NCBI RefSeq assembly: GCF_001895025.1
Contig: NZ_BCXI01000031.1
Location: forward strand, 1-64,000
Reading direction: 5' to 3'
DNA: 64,000 nt
Source: Rhodococcus zopfii NBRC 100606 = JCM 9919
GTDB taxonomy: Bacteria > Actinomycetota > Actinomycetes > Mycobacteriales > Mycobacteriaceae
Shown here: piece by piece, positions 52,177 through 60,095 of the stretch
Position numbering within the stretch: the first letter of the stretch is position 1
Layout: each line of letters begins with the position of its first letter
Program-made: the position numbers and the translations under genes
Notes under the pieces: model-generated
Database searches by the model: none
The model's input: the letters and a program-made list of their open reading frames with translations, nothing else
What the model was told of the DNA's origin: nothing

Positions 52177-52988
52177 CTGCGAGCGAGCTCCGCGTCGAGG
52201 GACCGGTACTGCTGCGCGACGACCTCGACGGTATCCGCACGCTGACACTGAACCGGCCGCGCCGGAAGAACGCGATCGACACCGAACTCTGGGGGTGTCT
52301 GCGCGACGCACTCGACGACGCCGGTACCGACCCGGACGTGCGTGCGGTCGTGCTCACGGGCGCCGCCGGCGCGTTCTGTTCGGGCGCGGACATCGCGAAC
52401 CCCGGTGTCGCGCACCCGATGCGCAAGATGCGGGTGCTCAGCGACGTCGCGCTCCTGCTGCACGAGCTGCCGGTGCCGACCGTCGCCAAGGTGAACGGTG
52501 TCGCGGTGGGCGCGGGCTGGAACCTGGCGCTCGGGTGCGACCTGGTTGTGGCGACGCCGGAGTCCACGTTCTCGCAGATCTTCACGAAGCGGGGGCTGTC
52601 GCTGGACCTGGGCGGCTCGTGGCTGTTGCCGAAGCTCGTCGGCCTGCAGCAGGCGAAGCGCTTGACCCTGCTCGCCGAGACGATCGACGCCGAACAGGCG
52701 CACGCGATGAATTTGGTGACGTGGGTGGTCCCCGGCGACGAGATCGACGTCTTCGTGGACGAACTTGCACGCAGGCTCGTCGGCGGGCCGCCTGTTGCGC
52801 TCGCCCAGACCAAGGCGCTGCTCAACGAGGGTGCCGACCGGACGCTGCGCGATGCCCTCGCGAACGAGGCACGCGCGCAGGCAACGAATTTCGCGACGGC
52901 CGACGCGCCGGAGGCGTTCGCGGCGTTCGTCGAGAAGCGGGAACCGCGATTCACAGGACAGTGGACGGTCGGCCGCGCGCAGAAGTGA
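52173..52988 (+). CDS. Enoyl-CoA hydratase/isomerase, Asp-type crotonase
   Basis: A 271-residue crotonase: FCSGADIA and NGVAVGAGWNLALGCDLVVA form the oxyanion hole. Where hydratases have the first Glu it has KRGLSLDLGG, with an Asp in the position used by PaaG and other isomerases. A double-bond shift or ring reaction is more likely than simple hydration. It overlaps the CoA-transferase by four bases. Confidence 0.87.
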   Translation: MTASELRVEGPVLLRDDLDGIRTLTLNRPRRKNAIDTELWGCLRDALDDAGTDPDVRAVVLTGAAGAFCSGADIANPGVAHPMRKMRVLSDVALLLHELPVPTVAKVNGVAVGAGWNLALGCDLVVATPESTFSQIFTKRGLSLDLGGSWLLPKLVGLQQAKRLTLLAETIDAEQAHAMNLVTWVVPGDEIDVFVDELARRLVGGPPVALAQTKALLNEGADRTLRDALANEARAQATNFATADAPEAFAAFVEKREPRFTGQWTVGRAQK

Positions 52989-53026
52989 TGCGCGGCGTGT
53001 CCTCGAATGACGACTGGGAGAAGTAC

Positions 53027-54172
53027 ATGCGTGAAGTGGTGATCGCGGAAGCGGTCCGGACACCGGTGGGCAAGCGCAACGGCGGGTTGTCGGGGGTGCA
53101 TCCGGCGGATCTGTCCGCGGTGGTGCTCACGGCGCTCGCGGAGCGAACCGGGATAGACCCGGTGATCGTCGACGACGTGGTCTGGGGATGCGTGTCGCAG
53201 GTCGGCGACCAATCCAGCAACATCGGCCGGTACTCGGTGCTGGCCGCGGGCTGGCCCGAGAGCATCCCCGGCACATCGGTCAACCGCGCGTGCGGGTCGA
53301 GCCAGCAGGCACTGGACTTCGCCGTGCACGCGGTGATGTCAGGCCAGCAGGACGTCGTGGTCGCCGGTGGTGTCGAGTCGATGAGCCGGGTGCCGCTCGG
53401 TGCGGCGAAGGCAGACGGGATGCCGTACGGACCGCGCGCACTCGCGCGCTACGGCAACTTCCAGTTCAACCAGGGCATCGGCGCCGAGATGATCGCCGAG
53501 AAGTGGGGGCTGTCACGGACCCGGCTCGACGAATTGTCGGCGCAGTCCCACGAATGGGCGGCCGCGGCGGTCGACAGCGGCGCGTTCGACGGCCAGATCG
53601 TGCCCGTCGACACCGGGGACGGAACGGTCGCGCGCGACGAGGGTCTGCGGCGCGGCACGACCGTCGAGAAGCTCGCCGGCCTGAAGCCGGTGTTCAAGGA
53701 GGACGGGGTGATCCACGCGGGGAACTCCTCCCAGATCGCCGACGGGGCCGCGGCGCTCCTTGTCACCACGACGGAGAAGGCACGCGAACTCGGTCTGAAT
53801 CCGATCGTGCGGTACCGGGCCGGTGTGGTCGCCGGATCGGATCCGGTGCTCATGCTGACCGGCCCGATCCCGGCGACCGAGAAGGTGCTGCGGAAGGCGG
53901 GCCTGGGAATCGGCGACATCGGAGTGTTCGAGGTGAACGAGGCGTTCGCGTCGGTTCCGCTGGCCTGGCTCGCGGAGACGGGCGCCGACCCGGCGCTGAT
54001 GAACCCCCTCGGCGGCGCCATCTCGCTGGGGCATCCGCTCGGCGGTTCCGGAGCCGTTCTCCTGACGCGGATGATCCACCACATGCGCGACAACGGGATC
54101 CGGTACGGGCTGCAGACCATGTGCGAGGGCGGGGGTACGGCCAACGCGACAGTCGTCGAACTCGTGTCCTGA
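53027..54172 (+). CDS. Acetyl-CoA acetyltransferase (thiolase), FadA5/FadA6-like
   Basis: A 381-residue thiolase with nucleophile Cys89 in NRACGSSQQA, VNEAFAS, LGHPLGGSGA (His) and MCEGGGTANA (second Cys). GGVESMSRVPLG is a standard thiolase strand. The ATG at 53027 with GGGAG upstream is preferred to an ATG at 52988. It is the last gene of the operon that starts at 43312 and is followed by a hairpin. Confidence 0.92.
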   Translation: MREVVIAEAVRTPVGKRNGGLSGVHPADLSAVVLTALAERTGIDPVIVDDVVWGCVSQVGDQSSNIGRYSVLAAGWPESIPGTSVNRACGSSQQALDFAVHAVMSGQQDVVVAGGVESMSRVPLGAAKADGMPYGPRALARYGNFQFNQGIGAEMIAEKWGLSRTRLDELSAQSHEWAAAAVDSGAFDGQIVPVDTGDGTVARDEGLRRGTTVEKLAGLKPVFKEDGVIHAGNSSQIADGAAALLVTTTEKARELGLNPIVRYRAGVVAGSDPVLMLTGPIPATEKVLRKAGLGIGDIGVFEVNEAFASVPLAWLAETGADPALMNPLGGAISLGHPLGGSGAVLLTRMIHHMRDNGIRYGLQTMCEGGGTANATVVELVS

Positions 54173-54183
54173 CAGGTCGCCGG

Positions 54184-54204
54184 CCCGGGTCCGAGCAACC
54201 CGGG
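54184..54204 (+). terminator. Terminator hairpin after the thiolase operon
   Basis: CCCGGGT (54184-54190) and ACCCGGG (54198-54204) with a seven-base loop, 12 bases after the thiolase stop. Confidence 0.65.
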
Positions 54205-54268
54205 AGCATGCTGTGAGATGCTCCACCCGAAGATCCCGAGTGAGACACTTGTCACATCCGGAGAATCG

Positions 54269-54290
54269 ACCTACTGTGTGATAGGTAGGT
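54269..54290. promoter_or_regulatory. Inverted repeat upstream of a TetR gene
   Basis: ACCTAC and GTAGGT are separated by ten bases, ending 20 bases before the TetR GTG. It overlaps the probable promoter and differs from both other operators in the window, so it is a likely autoregulatory site of the TetR encoded at 54311-54916. Confidence 0.5.
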
Positions 54291-54310
54291 TGGATCGAGG
54301 AAGGAGCGAG

Positions 54311-54916
54311 GTGTCTGCACCAAGACCGTACGACACACTCCTCTCCAAAGGTGAAGATCGCCGTCAGCTCATTCTGGCGGTCGCGCAGCGACTGCTTGCA
54401 CGGAACGGCTGGCGGACCACGACCCTCGCCCAGATCGCGGGAGAGGCCGGCGTCAGCACCGCCGGGCTGCTGCATCACTTCGAATCCAAGGACCAGTTGT
54501 TGCACGCGGTGCTCGATGCCCGCGACCGCGACGACGATGCGCACGCGGATCGATCCGGTGACCTTCTCGAACAGCTCGGGAGAGTCCCGGAACGGTTCGA
54601 ACGCTCACCCGAACTGGTAGGGATGTTCGCCACGCTGGTAATCGAGAATCTCGATCCGGATGCACCCCTGCACGGTCGCCTGCTCGATCGATACCGGGCT
54701 TCGCTCGACACCGTCGAAGACGGTATCCGGCGCGGCCAGCTCGCGGGACGGTATCGGGCCGACGTGGACCCTGCGACCAAGGCAGTAGAGATCGTCGCCT
54801 TTCTCAACGGAATGGAAACCTCATGGCTGCTCGATCCATCGATACCTCTGACCGAGGTGTTCCGGGAGTACACACAGTCGCTTACTCGACAGCTCACGCT
54901 CGTCGCCACCAGCTGA
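54311..54916 (+). CDS. TetR-family regulator
   Basis: A 201-residue TetR protein: LILAVAQRLLARNGWRTTTL leads into AGEAGVSTAGLLHHFESKDQ, the recognition helix. The ligand domain is all-helical with no recognisable pocket. GTG at 54311 has AAGGAG four bases upstream; the frame upstream to 54218 crosses the inverted repeat. It overlaps the following hypothetical gene by up to 94 bases. Target genes are unknown. Confidence 0.87.
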   Translation: MSAPRPYDTLLSKGEDRRQLILAVAQRLLARNGWRTTTLAQIAGEAGVSTAGLLHHFESKDQLLHAVLDARDRDDDAHADRSGDLLEQLGRVPERFERSPELVGMFATLVIENLDPDAPLHGRLLDRYRASLDTVEDGIRRGQLAGRYRADVDPATKAVEIVAFLNGMETSWLLDPSIPLTEVFREYTQSLTRQLTLVATS

Positions 54917-55407
54917 GGCGTCGGCTGGCCGTCGTCGCACCGAATGTCGCCGACGCCGTGCAGTTCGCCGGAGGCTGGCTGTTCGATCATGTGATGGCGG
55001 GCTGGGAGGTCACGGTCGCCGTGGTCGATCCCGAGGACGTCCGTCCGATTCGCATCCTCGGCGCGACCACCGTCGACCTGGAGTCGGCGCTGTCGTCGCC
55101 GCGCGGCCCGATACCGGAATCCATTGCGATGTCGGTGGATCTGTACGAGAAGGACAGCCGAATCCGCGAGGGCATGCTCGACGCTCTCGAGGGTGGTCTG
55201 ACCCGATTCGCACTGTGGGGCGAGAATCTGCCGTCCGGCATCGACCGCGAGTTCGGCCCGCTGCAGCACCGGCTCAGTGTCGCGGCGCGGGCGTTCAAGG
55301 CCCACGCGCTGGCTGCGGCATCGGCTCCTTCGGATGCGCTGGGCGCCACCGAGACGTTCCGCAGCGGCGGGTCCCGTTCGGTGCGCGGCCTCGCGTCGGT
55401 CGGATAG
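54823..55407 (+). CDS. Hypothetical protein downstream of TetR
   Basis: The frame from ATG 54823 is 194 residues, but the first 30 overlap the TetR gene and look non-coding; the protein-like part starts near LAVVAPNVADAVQFAGGWLF (about 54930). The only later start is GTG 54958, inside that segment, so the true start may be non-standard. Features include DHVMAGWEVTVAVVD and PIRILGATTVDLESAL. It ends in a Ser/Arg-rich tail. No family is recognised; its position suggests co-transcription with the TetR gene. Confidence 0.6.
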   Translation: MAARSIDTSDRGVPGVHTVAYSTAHARRHQLRRRLAVVAPNVADAVQFAGGWLFDHVMAGWEVTVAVVDPEDVRPIRILGATTVDLESALSSPRGPIPESIAMSVDLYEKDSRIREGMLDALEGGLTRFALWGENLPSGIDREFGPLQHRLSVAARAFKAHALAAASAPSDALGATETFRSGGSRSVRGLASVG

Positions 55408-55421
55408 GTGCGGCTTCGCCG

Positions 55422-55466
55422 CCGGTGTGTCTCTCGGTCGGCTCCAGCCACCAAGAGACACACCGG
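55422..55466. terminator. Bidirectional terminator hairpin
   Basis: Thirteen-base perfect arms CCGGTGTGTCTCT (55422-55434) and its complement (55454-55466) enclose a 19-base loop, between convergent genes. Confidence 0.75.
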
Positions 55467-55470
55467 GCGG

Positions 55471-56436
55471 CTACGCCATCTCGATGAGAACCTTGCCGAC
55501 GGCACGGCCATCGGCGACCAGGCGAAGAGCCGCGACCGTGTCGTCCAGCGGCAGCGCGGCCCCGATGTGCGGGACCACGCGACCGCTGGCGAGTAGTTCG
55601 CGCAATTCTGCTTCACCGCTGGCGAATTCGTCTTCCGGAAGGTCCTGGAACTGGAATCCGAGGATCTGCACACCCTTCACCAGCACGAGGTTCAACGGAA
55701 TCCGCGGGATGGTGCCCGATGCGTAGCCGATCGTGACGAACCGTCCGCCGCGGCGCAGTGCGCGCAGCGCCGTCTCCGACAGATCACCGCCGACCGGATC
55801 GATCACCGCGTGAGCACCCTCGGGCAGGACACTACGGAGAGCGCCCCGCACGTCGTCGGCGCGGTGATCGACCAGATGGCGGGCACCGTATGATGCGGCG
55901 ACCGTGAGCTTTTCGGGAGACGAGGCGACCGCGGTCACCGTCGCACCCAGCAGCACGGCAAGTTGCACGGCGGCCAATCCGACACCACCACCGGCGCCGA
56001 GCACGATCACGTCGTCGCCGGGGCGTACCCGCGCGACCGATCGCAGGGTGTGGAAGGCGGTGCGGTGCGCCACCCCGAACGCCGCGGCGACGCGCGCGTC
56101 GACCCCGGCGGGAACCGGCGACAACGACCGCGTGTTCGCGACGATCTCCTCCGCGAACGCGCCGACGAGACCGGTGCCGGTGACCAGGTCGCCGACCGCG
56201 ACGCCCGCCACACCGTCGGCGACTTCCTCGACGACACCGGCGAATTCGCTACCGGGAACGAACGGGGGAGGCACGCTGATCTGGTACTTGTCGGCGATGA
56301 GCAGGACGTCCGGGAAGTTGACGGCGGCCGCCGCGACCCGGATCCGCACCTGGTCCGTGCCCGGGGTGGGCGGGGGCACGGACTCGATCCGGACGACCTC
56401 GGGTGGCCCGTACGCCGGGCAGACGGCAGCGCGCAT
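55471..56436 (-). CDS. Zinc-independent quinone oxidoreductase-like MDR protein
   Basis: A 321-residue medium-chain dehydrogenase/reductase without zinc ligands. AAAVNFPDVLLIADKYQ, PGSEFAGVVEEV and the NADPH site VLGAGGGVGLAAVQLA mark the quinone oxidoreductase/enoyl reductase class. It probably reduces an enone or enoyl-CoA. It lies three bases after the crotonase gene and ends the minus-strand operon that begins at 59539. Confidence 0.9.
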   Translation of the reverse strand: MRAAVCPAYGPPEVVRIESVPPPTPGTDQVRIRVAAAAVNFPDVLLIADKYQISVPPPFVPGSEFAGVVEEVADGVAGVAVGDLVTGTGLVGAFAEEIVANTRSLSPVPAGVDARVAAAFGVAHRTAFHTLRSVARVRPGDDVIVLGAGGGVGLAAVQLAVLLGATVTAVASSPEKLTVAASYGARHLVDHRADDVRGALRSVLPEGAHAVIDPVGGDLSETALRALRRGGRFVTIGYASGTIPRIPLNLVLVKGVQILGFQFQDLPEDEFASGEAELRELLASGRVVPHIGAALPLDDTVAALRLVADGRAVGKVLIEMA

Positions 56437-56439
56437 GCG

Positions 56440-57222
56440 TCACCGCCCCTGCCAGGCCGGGGCGCGCTTCTCGACGAATGCCGTCGCGCCTTCCTTCGCG
56501 TCCGCGCTGGCGAACACGATGGACCGCCATTCGCTCAGGCGGGACGAGGCGAGCGCGGGGGCGGACACCGACAGCCGGACCAACTCCTTGCACGCGGCGA
56601 GGCCGAGCGGCGCGTTCGCGGCGATCCGCTCGGCGTACCCGATCGCGGTGTCCAGGACCCGGTCCGATGCCACGACCGCGTTGAGGAGGCCGAGTTCGTA
56701 GCCGCGCGCGGCGCTGATCGGGTCTCCCGTCAATGTCATCTCCAGCGCGGCTCCGATCGGGATGCGGGTCCCGATCGTCGTGCCGCCACCGCCCGGGAAC
56801 AGGCCCCGCTTCACCTCGGGCAGACCGAATTTCGCGTCTTCGGACGCCACGATGAGGTCGCAGCCCAGTAAGAGTTCGAGCCCACCGCCGACAGCGCTGC
56901 CGTTGGCGGCGCCGACGACCGGGACGGTGAGTTCCCCGGCGGTCAGGCGACGGTACCCGTCCGCGTCCTCGTCCGAGTCGAACCCGACCGCTCCGCCCGC
57001 CGCGAAGATCCGCAGATCCATGCCGGAGCAGAACGCCCGGTCTCCGGTGCCGGTGAGGACCACCGCGCGGATGTCGGGATTCTTCTCGGCTTCGATGGCG
57101 CCCGCACCCAGGCCGCGCATCACCTCGCCGGTGAGGGCGTTGCGTGCGTCCGGGCGGTCGAGGCGCAGGATCAGGAGCTGCCCGCGCCTCTCCGAGACGA
57201 GGCCGTCGTATCCGCCGGTCAT
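56440..57222 (-). CDS. Enoyl-CoA hydratase
   Basis: A 260-residue crotonase with both catalytic glutamates in place: GLPEVKRGLFPGGGG and ALEMTLTG. Oxyanion-hole segments are CSGMDLRIF and NGSAVGGGLELLLGCDLI. A true hydratase is likely. ATG at 57222 overlaps the kinase-like gene stop by four bases; the longer frame to 57357 lies inside that gene. Confidence 0.9.
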   Translation of the reverse strand: MTGGYDGLVSERRGQLLILRLDRPDARNALTGEVMRGLGAGAIEAEKNPDIRAVVLTGTGDRAFCSGMDLRIFAAGGAVGFDSDEDADGYRRLTAGELTVPVVGAANGSAVGGGLELLLGCDLIVASEDAKFGLPEVKRGLFPGGGGTTIGTRIPIGAALEMTLTGDPISAARGYELGLLNAVVASDRVLDTAIGYAERIAANAPLGLAACKELVRLSVSAPALASSRLSEWRSIVFASADAKEGATAFVEKRAPAWQGR

Positions 57223-58241
57223 CCCCGGTATCCCGTGGATTCGGCGAGTTCCGCCGCCGACTTCATGAGGTCGACGATGACCGGACCGTAGGCCTGCAGT
57301 TTGATGTCGTCGCCGGCGCGCTGGAAGCCCTGTTCGAGGACGATGGCGAGCTTCCACTTCGCGAGCACGAGATAGTAGTCGAGGTCGTCGACCTGGCGGC
57401 CGGAGACTTCGGCGTAGTGCGCGACCATCTGCGAGCGACTCGGCATCCCGCTCAGATCGACGTAGCCGACCGCGCTGTCCTCGATGGCGTTCGTGTCCTC
57501 GGGCCAGTTCATGAGCATCCAGCCGAGGTCGAGCTTGGGGTCACCGACCGTGCCCATTTCCCAGTCGACGAGTGCCGCAAGCTTCGCGGGGGCGCCGTGC
57601 TCGAACATGACGTTCGCGAACTGGTAGTCGCCGTGCATCAGGCCCGGGATGTAGTCGAGCGGACGGTGGTTCTGCAGCCACTTGGTGGCGACGTCCAGGC
57701 CCTCGATCTCGCGGCCCTTGATCCGCTCGAAGAAGCGGGTCCAGCGCTCGACCTGCCGATCGTGGAAGCCGTCGGGGCGTCCGAGATCGTGGAGGCCCTG
57801 GGCTTTCCAGTCGACCTTCGAGAGCAGAGCGATCCCCTCTGCGAGCTGGTAGGCCAGGCCTTTTCGTGCCTCGACGTCGGTGTCGAACGGCGCCGGCCAG
57901 GTGCCCCGGTGATCCATCGGCGACCAGCCGTCGACGTAGCCCATGAGATAGAAGGAGCGCCCGAGCACGGACGTGTCCTCACACGCGGCCACAGCTTTCG
58001 TGTGCGGGACGTCGGTGCCGTCCAGTCCCTGGATGATTCGCCACTCACGCATGATTCCGCTGTCGCGGTCGGCGGGGGCGCCGGCCGGAGGAATCCGGAT
58101 GACGCACGTGAAGCCGTCGCGGGTGAGCTTGTAGATCTCGTTCTGGGTCCCGCCGGACAGGTACTCGGCCTCGAGCGGCGCGCCCTTGCCGGGCAGGCCC
58201 TGCTCGTCCATCCATGCGGCGAGGCGTTCGGTGTCGATCAC
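57219..58241 (-). CDS. APH/protein kinase-fold phosphotransferase, ACAD10/11- and LvaA-like
   Basis: A 340-residue kinase-fold protein. SGGTQNEIY (residues 29-37) is the nucleotide loop, the catalytic loop HGDYQFAN has Asp205 and Asn210, and the metal-binding VDWE has Asp226. In human ACAD10/11 this domain is fused to an acyl-CoA dehydrogenase, and in Pseudomonas LvaA it is separate; both phosphorylate a 4-hydroxyacyl-CoA, after which the dehydrogenase-like partner removes the phosphate. Here the partner is the next gene upstream, overlapping by four bases (GTGA). An antibiotic-resistance role is unlikely from the context. Confidence 0.85.
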   Translation of the reverse strand: MIDTERLAAWMDEQGLPGKGAPLEAEYLSGGTQNEIYKLTRDGFTCVIRIPPAGAPADRDSGIMREWRIIQGLDGTDVPHTKAVAACEDTSVLGRSFYLMGYVDGWSPMDHRGTWPAPFDTDVEARKGLAYQLAEGIALLSKVDWKAQGLHDLGRPDGFHDRQVERWTRFFERIKGREIEGLDVATKWLQNHRPLDYIPGLMHGDYQFANVMFEHGAPAKLAALVDWEMGTVGDPKLDLGWMLMNWPEDTNAIEDSAVGYVDLSGMPSRSQMVAHYAEVSGRQVDDLDYYLVLAKWKLAIVLEQGFQRAGDDIKLQAYGPVIVDLMKSAAELAESTGYRG

Positions 58242-59539
58242 AGGTTCCCCACTTCGAGTTCGAGGTAGTCGGCGAATTTCGCCCGGGCGGCTTCTTGCTT
58301 CTTCGGGATCCACTCCGACGGCCACATGTCGTCGTTGGGCCGGTAGTCGCGCAGCACCTGCTTGGCGACGGTCGTCTTGTGCACCTCGGTCGGTCCGTCG
58401 GCCAGACCCATCACCGCGGCTCCGTGAATCATCCGGAAGAACGGCATCTCGTTGGTGACACCGAGTGCGCCGTGTACCTGCATTGCGCGCCAAGCGATGT
58501 CGTGCAGAACGGTGGGCATCACGATCTTCGCGGTCGCGATGTCCTTGCGCACCTTCTTGTAGTCGTTGTACTTGTCGATCTTCCACGCGGTGTTGAGCAC
58601 GAACAGCCGGAACTGGGCGAGCTGCGCGTAGGAGTCGGCGATGTAACCCTGCACGGTCTGCTTGTCGGCGAGACGGCTGCCGGCGGTTTCGCGGCTCAGG
58701 GCGCGCTCGCACATCATGTCGATCGCCTTCTGCGCCAGGCCGATGGTGCGCATCGCGTGGTGGATACGGCCGCCGCCGAGTCGCACCTGGGCAGCCGCGA
58801 ACGCGCCACCCTCCTCGCCGAGCAGCGCATCGGCGGACACCCGCACGTCGTTGTAGTGGATCAGCGCGTGGGTGCCGTCGTTGATCGGTTCGCCGTACAG
58901 CCCGACGTTGCGGACGATCTCGACACCCGGGATGTCGGTGGGGACGAGGAACATCGAGGTGCCTTTGTGGACCGGCACGTCGGGGTCCGTCACGACCATC
59001 ACGATGAGGAACTCGGCGGTCCGGGCGTTGGAGGAGAAGTACTTCCAGCCGTTGATCACCCAGTGGTCGCCGTCCTTGACGGCCCGGGTCCGGAACTGGG
59101 CGGGATCGGCCCCGCCCTGTGGTTCGGTCATCGAGTACGAGGAGAACACCTCGCCGTCGAGCAGTGGCTGCAGGTAGCGCTCCTTCTGTGCGGGAGTGCC
59201 GTAGTGGGCGATGATCTCGGCGTTGCCGGTGTCCGGTGCCTGGCAGCCGAACACGATCGGTGCCCAGCTCGACCGTCCCAGGATCTCGTTGAGCAGAGCG
59301 AGCTTCAGCTGCCCGTATCCCTGACCGCCCAGTTCGGGGCCGAGGTGGGTGGCCCACAGTCCTTGCCGGCGGACCTCCTGCTTGAGCGGGTCGATCGCCT
59401 TGCGGCGGGCGCCGTCGAGCGGGACGAACTGTTCGTGCTCCCACACCAGATCGAGGGGTTCGACCTCTTCGCGTACGAACGCGTCGGCCCAGTCGAGTTT
59501 CGCCTGGTAGTCGGGGTCGGTTTCGAAATCCCATGCCAT
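58238..59539 (-). CDS. Acyl-CoA dehydrogenase, ACAD10/11-like
   Basis: A 433-residue acyl-CoA dehydrogenase, longer than the others here. YSMTEPQGGADPAQFRT, NGWKYFSSNA, AMQVHGALGVTNEMP and ADGPTEVHKTTVAK are visible; the last has Asp where MCAD has its catalytic Glu, as in ACAD10/11. ATG at 59539 is the first start of the operon, with two operator-like sites 22-57 bases upstream. Coupled to the kinase-like gene, it may process a 4-phosphooxyacyl-CoA rather than only oxidise an acyl-CoA. Confidence 0.9.
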   Translation of the reverse strand: MAWDFETDPDYQAKLDWADAFVREEVEPLDLVWEHEQFVPLDGARRKAIDPLKQEVRRQGLWATHLGPELGGQGYGQLKLALLNEILGRSSWAPIVFGCQAPDTGNAEIIAHYGTPAQKERYLQPLLDGEVFSSYSMTEPQGGADPAQFRTRAVKDGDHWVINGWKYFSSNARTAEFLIVMVVTDPDVPVHKGTSMFLVPTDIPGVEIVRNVGLYGEPINDGTHALIHYNDVRVSADALLGEEGGAFAAAQVRLGGGRIHHAMRTIGLAQKAIDMMCERALSRETAGSRLADKQTVQGYIADSYAQLAQFRLFVLNTAWKIDKYNDYKKVRKDIATAKIVMPTVLHDIAWRAMQVHGALGVTNEMPFFRMIHGAAVMGLADGPTEVHKTTVAKQVLRDYRPNDDMWPSEWIPKKQEAARAKFADYLELEVGNL

Positions 59540-59560
59540 TTGCGTCTCCTCTCCGCGTTT

Positions 59561-59575
59561 GAGAATATGACTCTT
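59561..59575. promoter_or_regulatory. Operator-like palindrome, copy 7 (10 of 12)
   Basis: GAGAATATGACTCTT matches the motif at 10 of 12 positions, in the divergent region between the dehydrogenase (59539) and VOC (59652) genes. Its centre is 21 bases, two helical turns, from copy 8. Confidence 0.6.
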
Positions 59576-59581
59576 ACAATC

Positions 59582-59596
59582 AAGAATGCAATTCTG
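59582..59596. promoter_or_regulatory. Operator-like palindrome, copy 8 (10 of 12)
   Basis: AAGAATGCAATTCTG differs from GAGAAT-N3-ATTCTC only at the two outermost bases. Together with copy 7 it forms a tandem pair on the same face of the helix, which could allow cooperative binding. Confidence 0.6.
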
Positions 59597-59651
59597 AGCG
59601 GTGATCGACACCGGGGCGCGGTGTCGGATCGGGTGTGCGGAAGGGTGAGGG

Positions 59652-60095
59652 ATGAAGGCAGAAGACCTGTTCCACCTGGGTATCGTCACGGACGACCCGG
59701 AGTCGGCCCGCGAGGAGTTCACAGCGCTCTTCGGGTACGAGTGGGGGCCGGAGATCGGCGGGCCGTTGCCCGTGACGCTTCCGGCCGGCGACCGCACGCT
59801 GGATCTGCGGTGCGCCTACTCGGTCACCGAACCCCGCATCGAGATCGTGCGCGGCATCCCCGGAACGATGTGGGAGGCCGGCGGGGGCATCCACCACGCC
59901 GGATACTGGTCCGACGACGTCGCGGCCGACGCCGCGGACCTGTCCGCGCGGGGATTCGTCACCGAGGCCACCCGAACCGGCCCCGACGGCGGGATGTTCT
60001 TCGCGTTCCTCCGCGGCACGACCGGTCTGCGGATCGAACTCGTCACCCGCGCCGCGGAGCAAGGGTTGCAGCGGTGCTGGGGGGCCGGCGCATGA
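59652..60095 (+). CDS. VOC (glyoxalase/dioxygenase superfamily) protein
   Basis: A 147-residue protein of two beta-alpha-beta-beta-beta modules. Likely metal ligands are His8 in LFHLGIV, Glu in RIEIVRG, His in IHHAGYW and Glu in LRIELV. The pattern resembles methylmalonyl-CoA epimerase-like and glyoxalase-like members of the superfamily. With a B12 mutase elsewhere in the regulon, an epimerase role is worth considering, though it is only inference. The stop overlaps the SDR ATG by four bases. Confidence 0.85.
   Translation: MKAEDLFHLGIVTDDPESAREEFTALFGYEWGPEIGGPLPVTLPAGDRTLDLRCAYSVTEPRIEIVRGIPGTMWEAGGGIHHAGYWSDDVAADAADLSARGFVTEATRTGPDGGMFFAFLRGTTGLRIELVTRAAEQGLQRCWGAGA

Noticed and set aside
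57219-58241. Aminoglycoside resistance gene
   Set aside because: The fold is shared, but the overlap with an ACAD10/11-like gene and the catabolic context indicate an acyl-CoA-related kinase.
58214-60091. Long plus-strand frame in front of the SDR at 60092
   Set aside because: It is antisense to the ACAD10/11-like gene and has low-complexity, non-protein-like composition, a usual effect of high GC. Only the part from 60092 is a gene.
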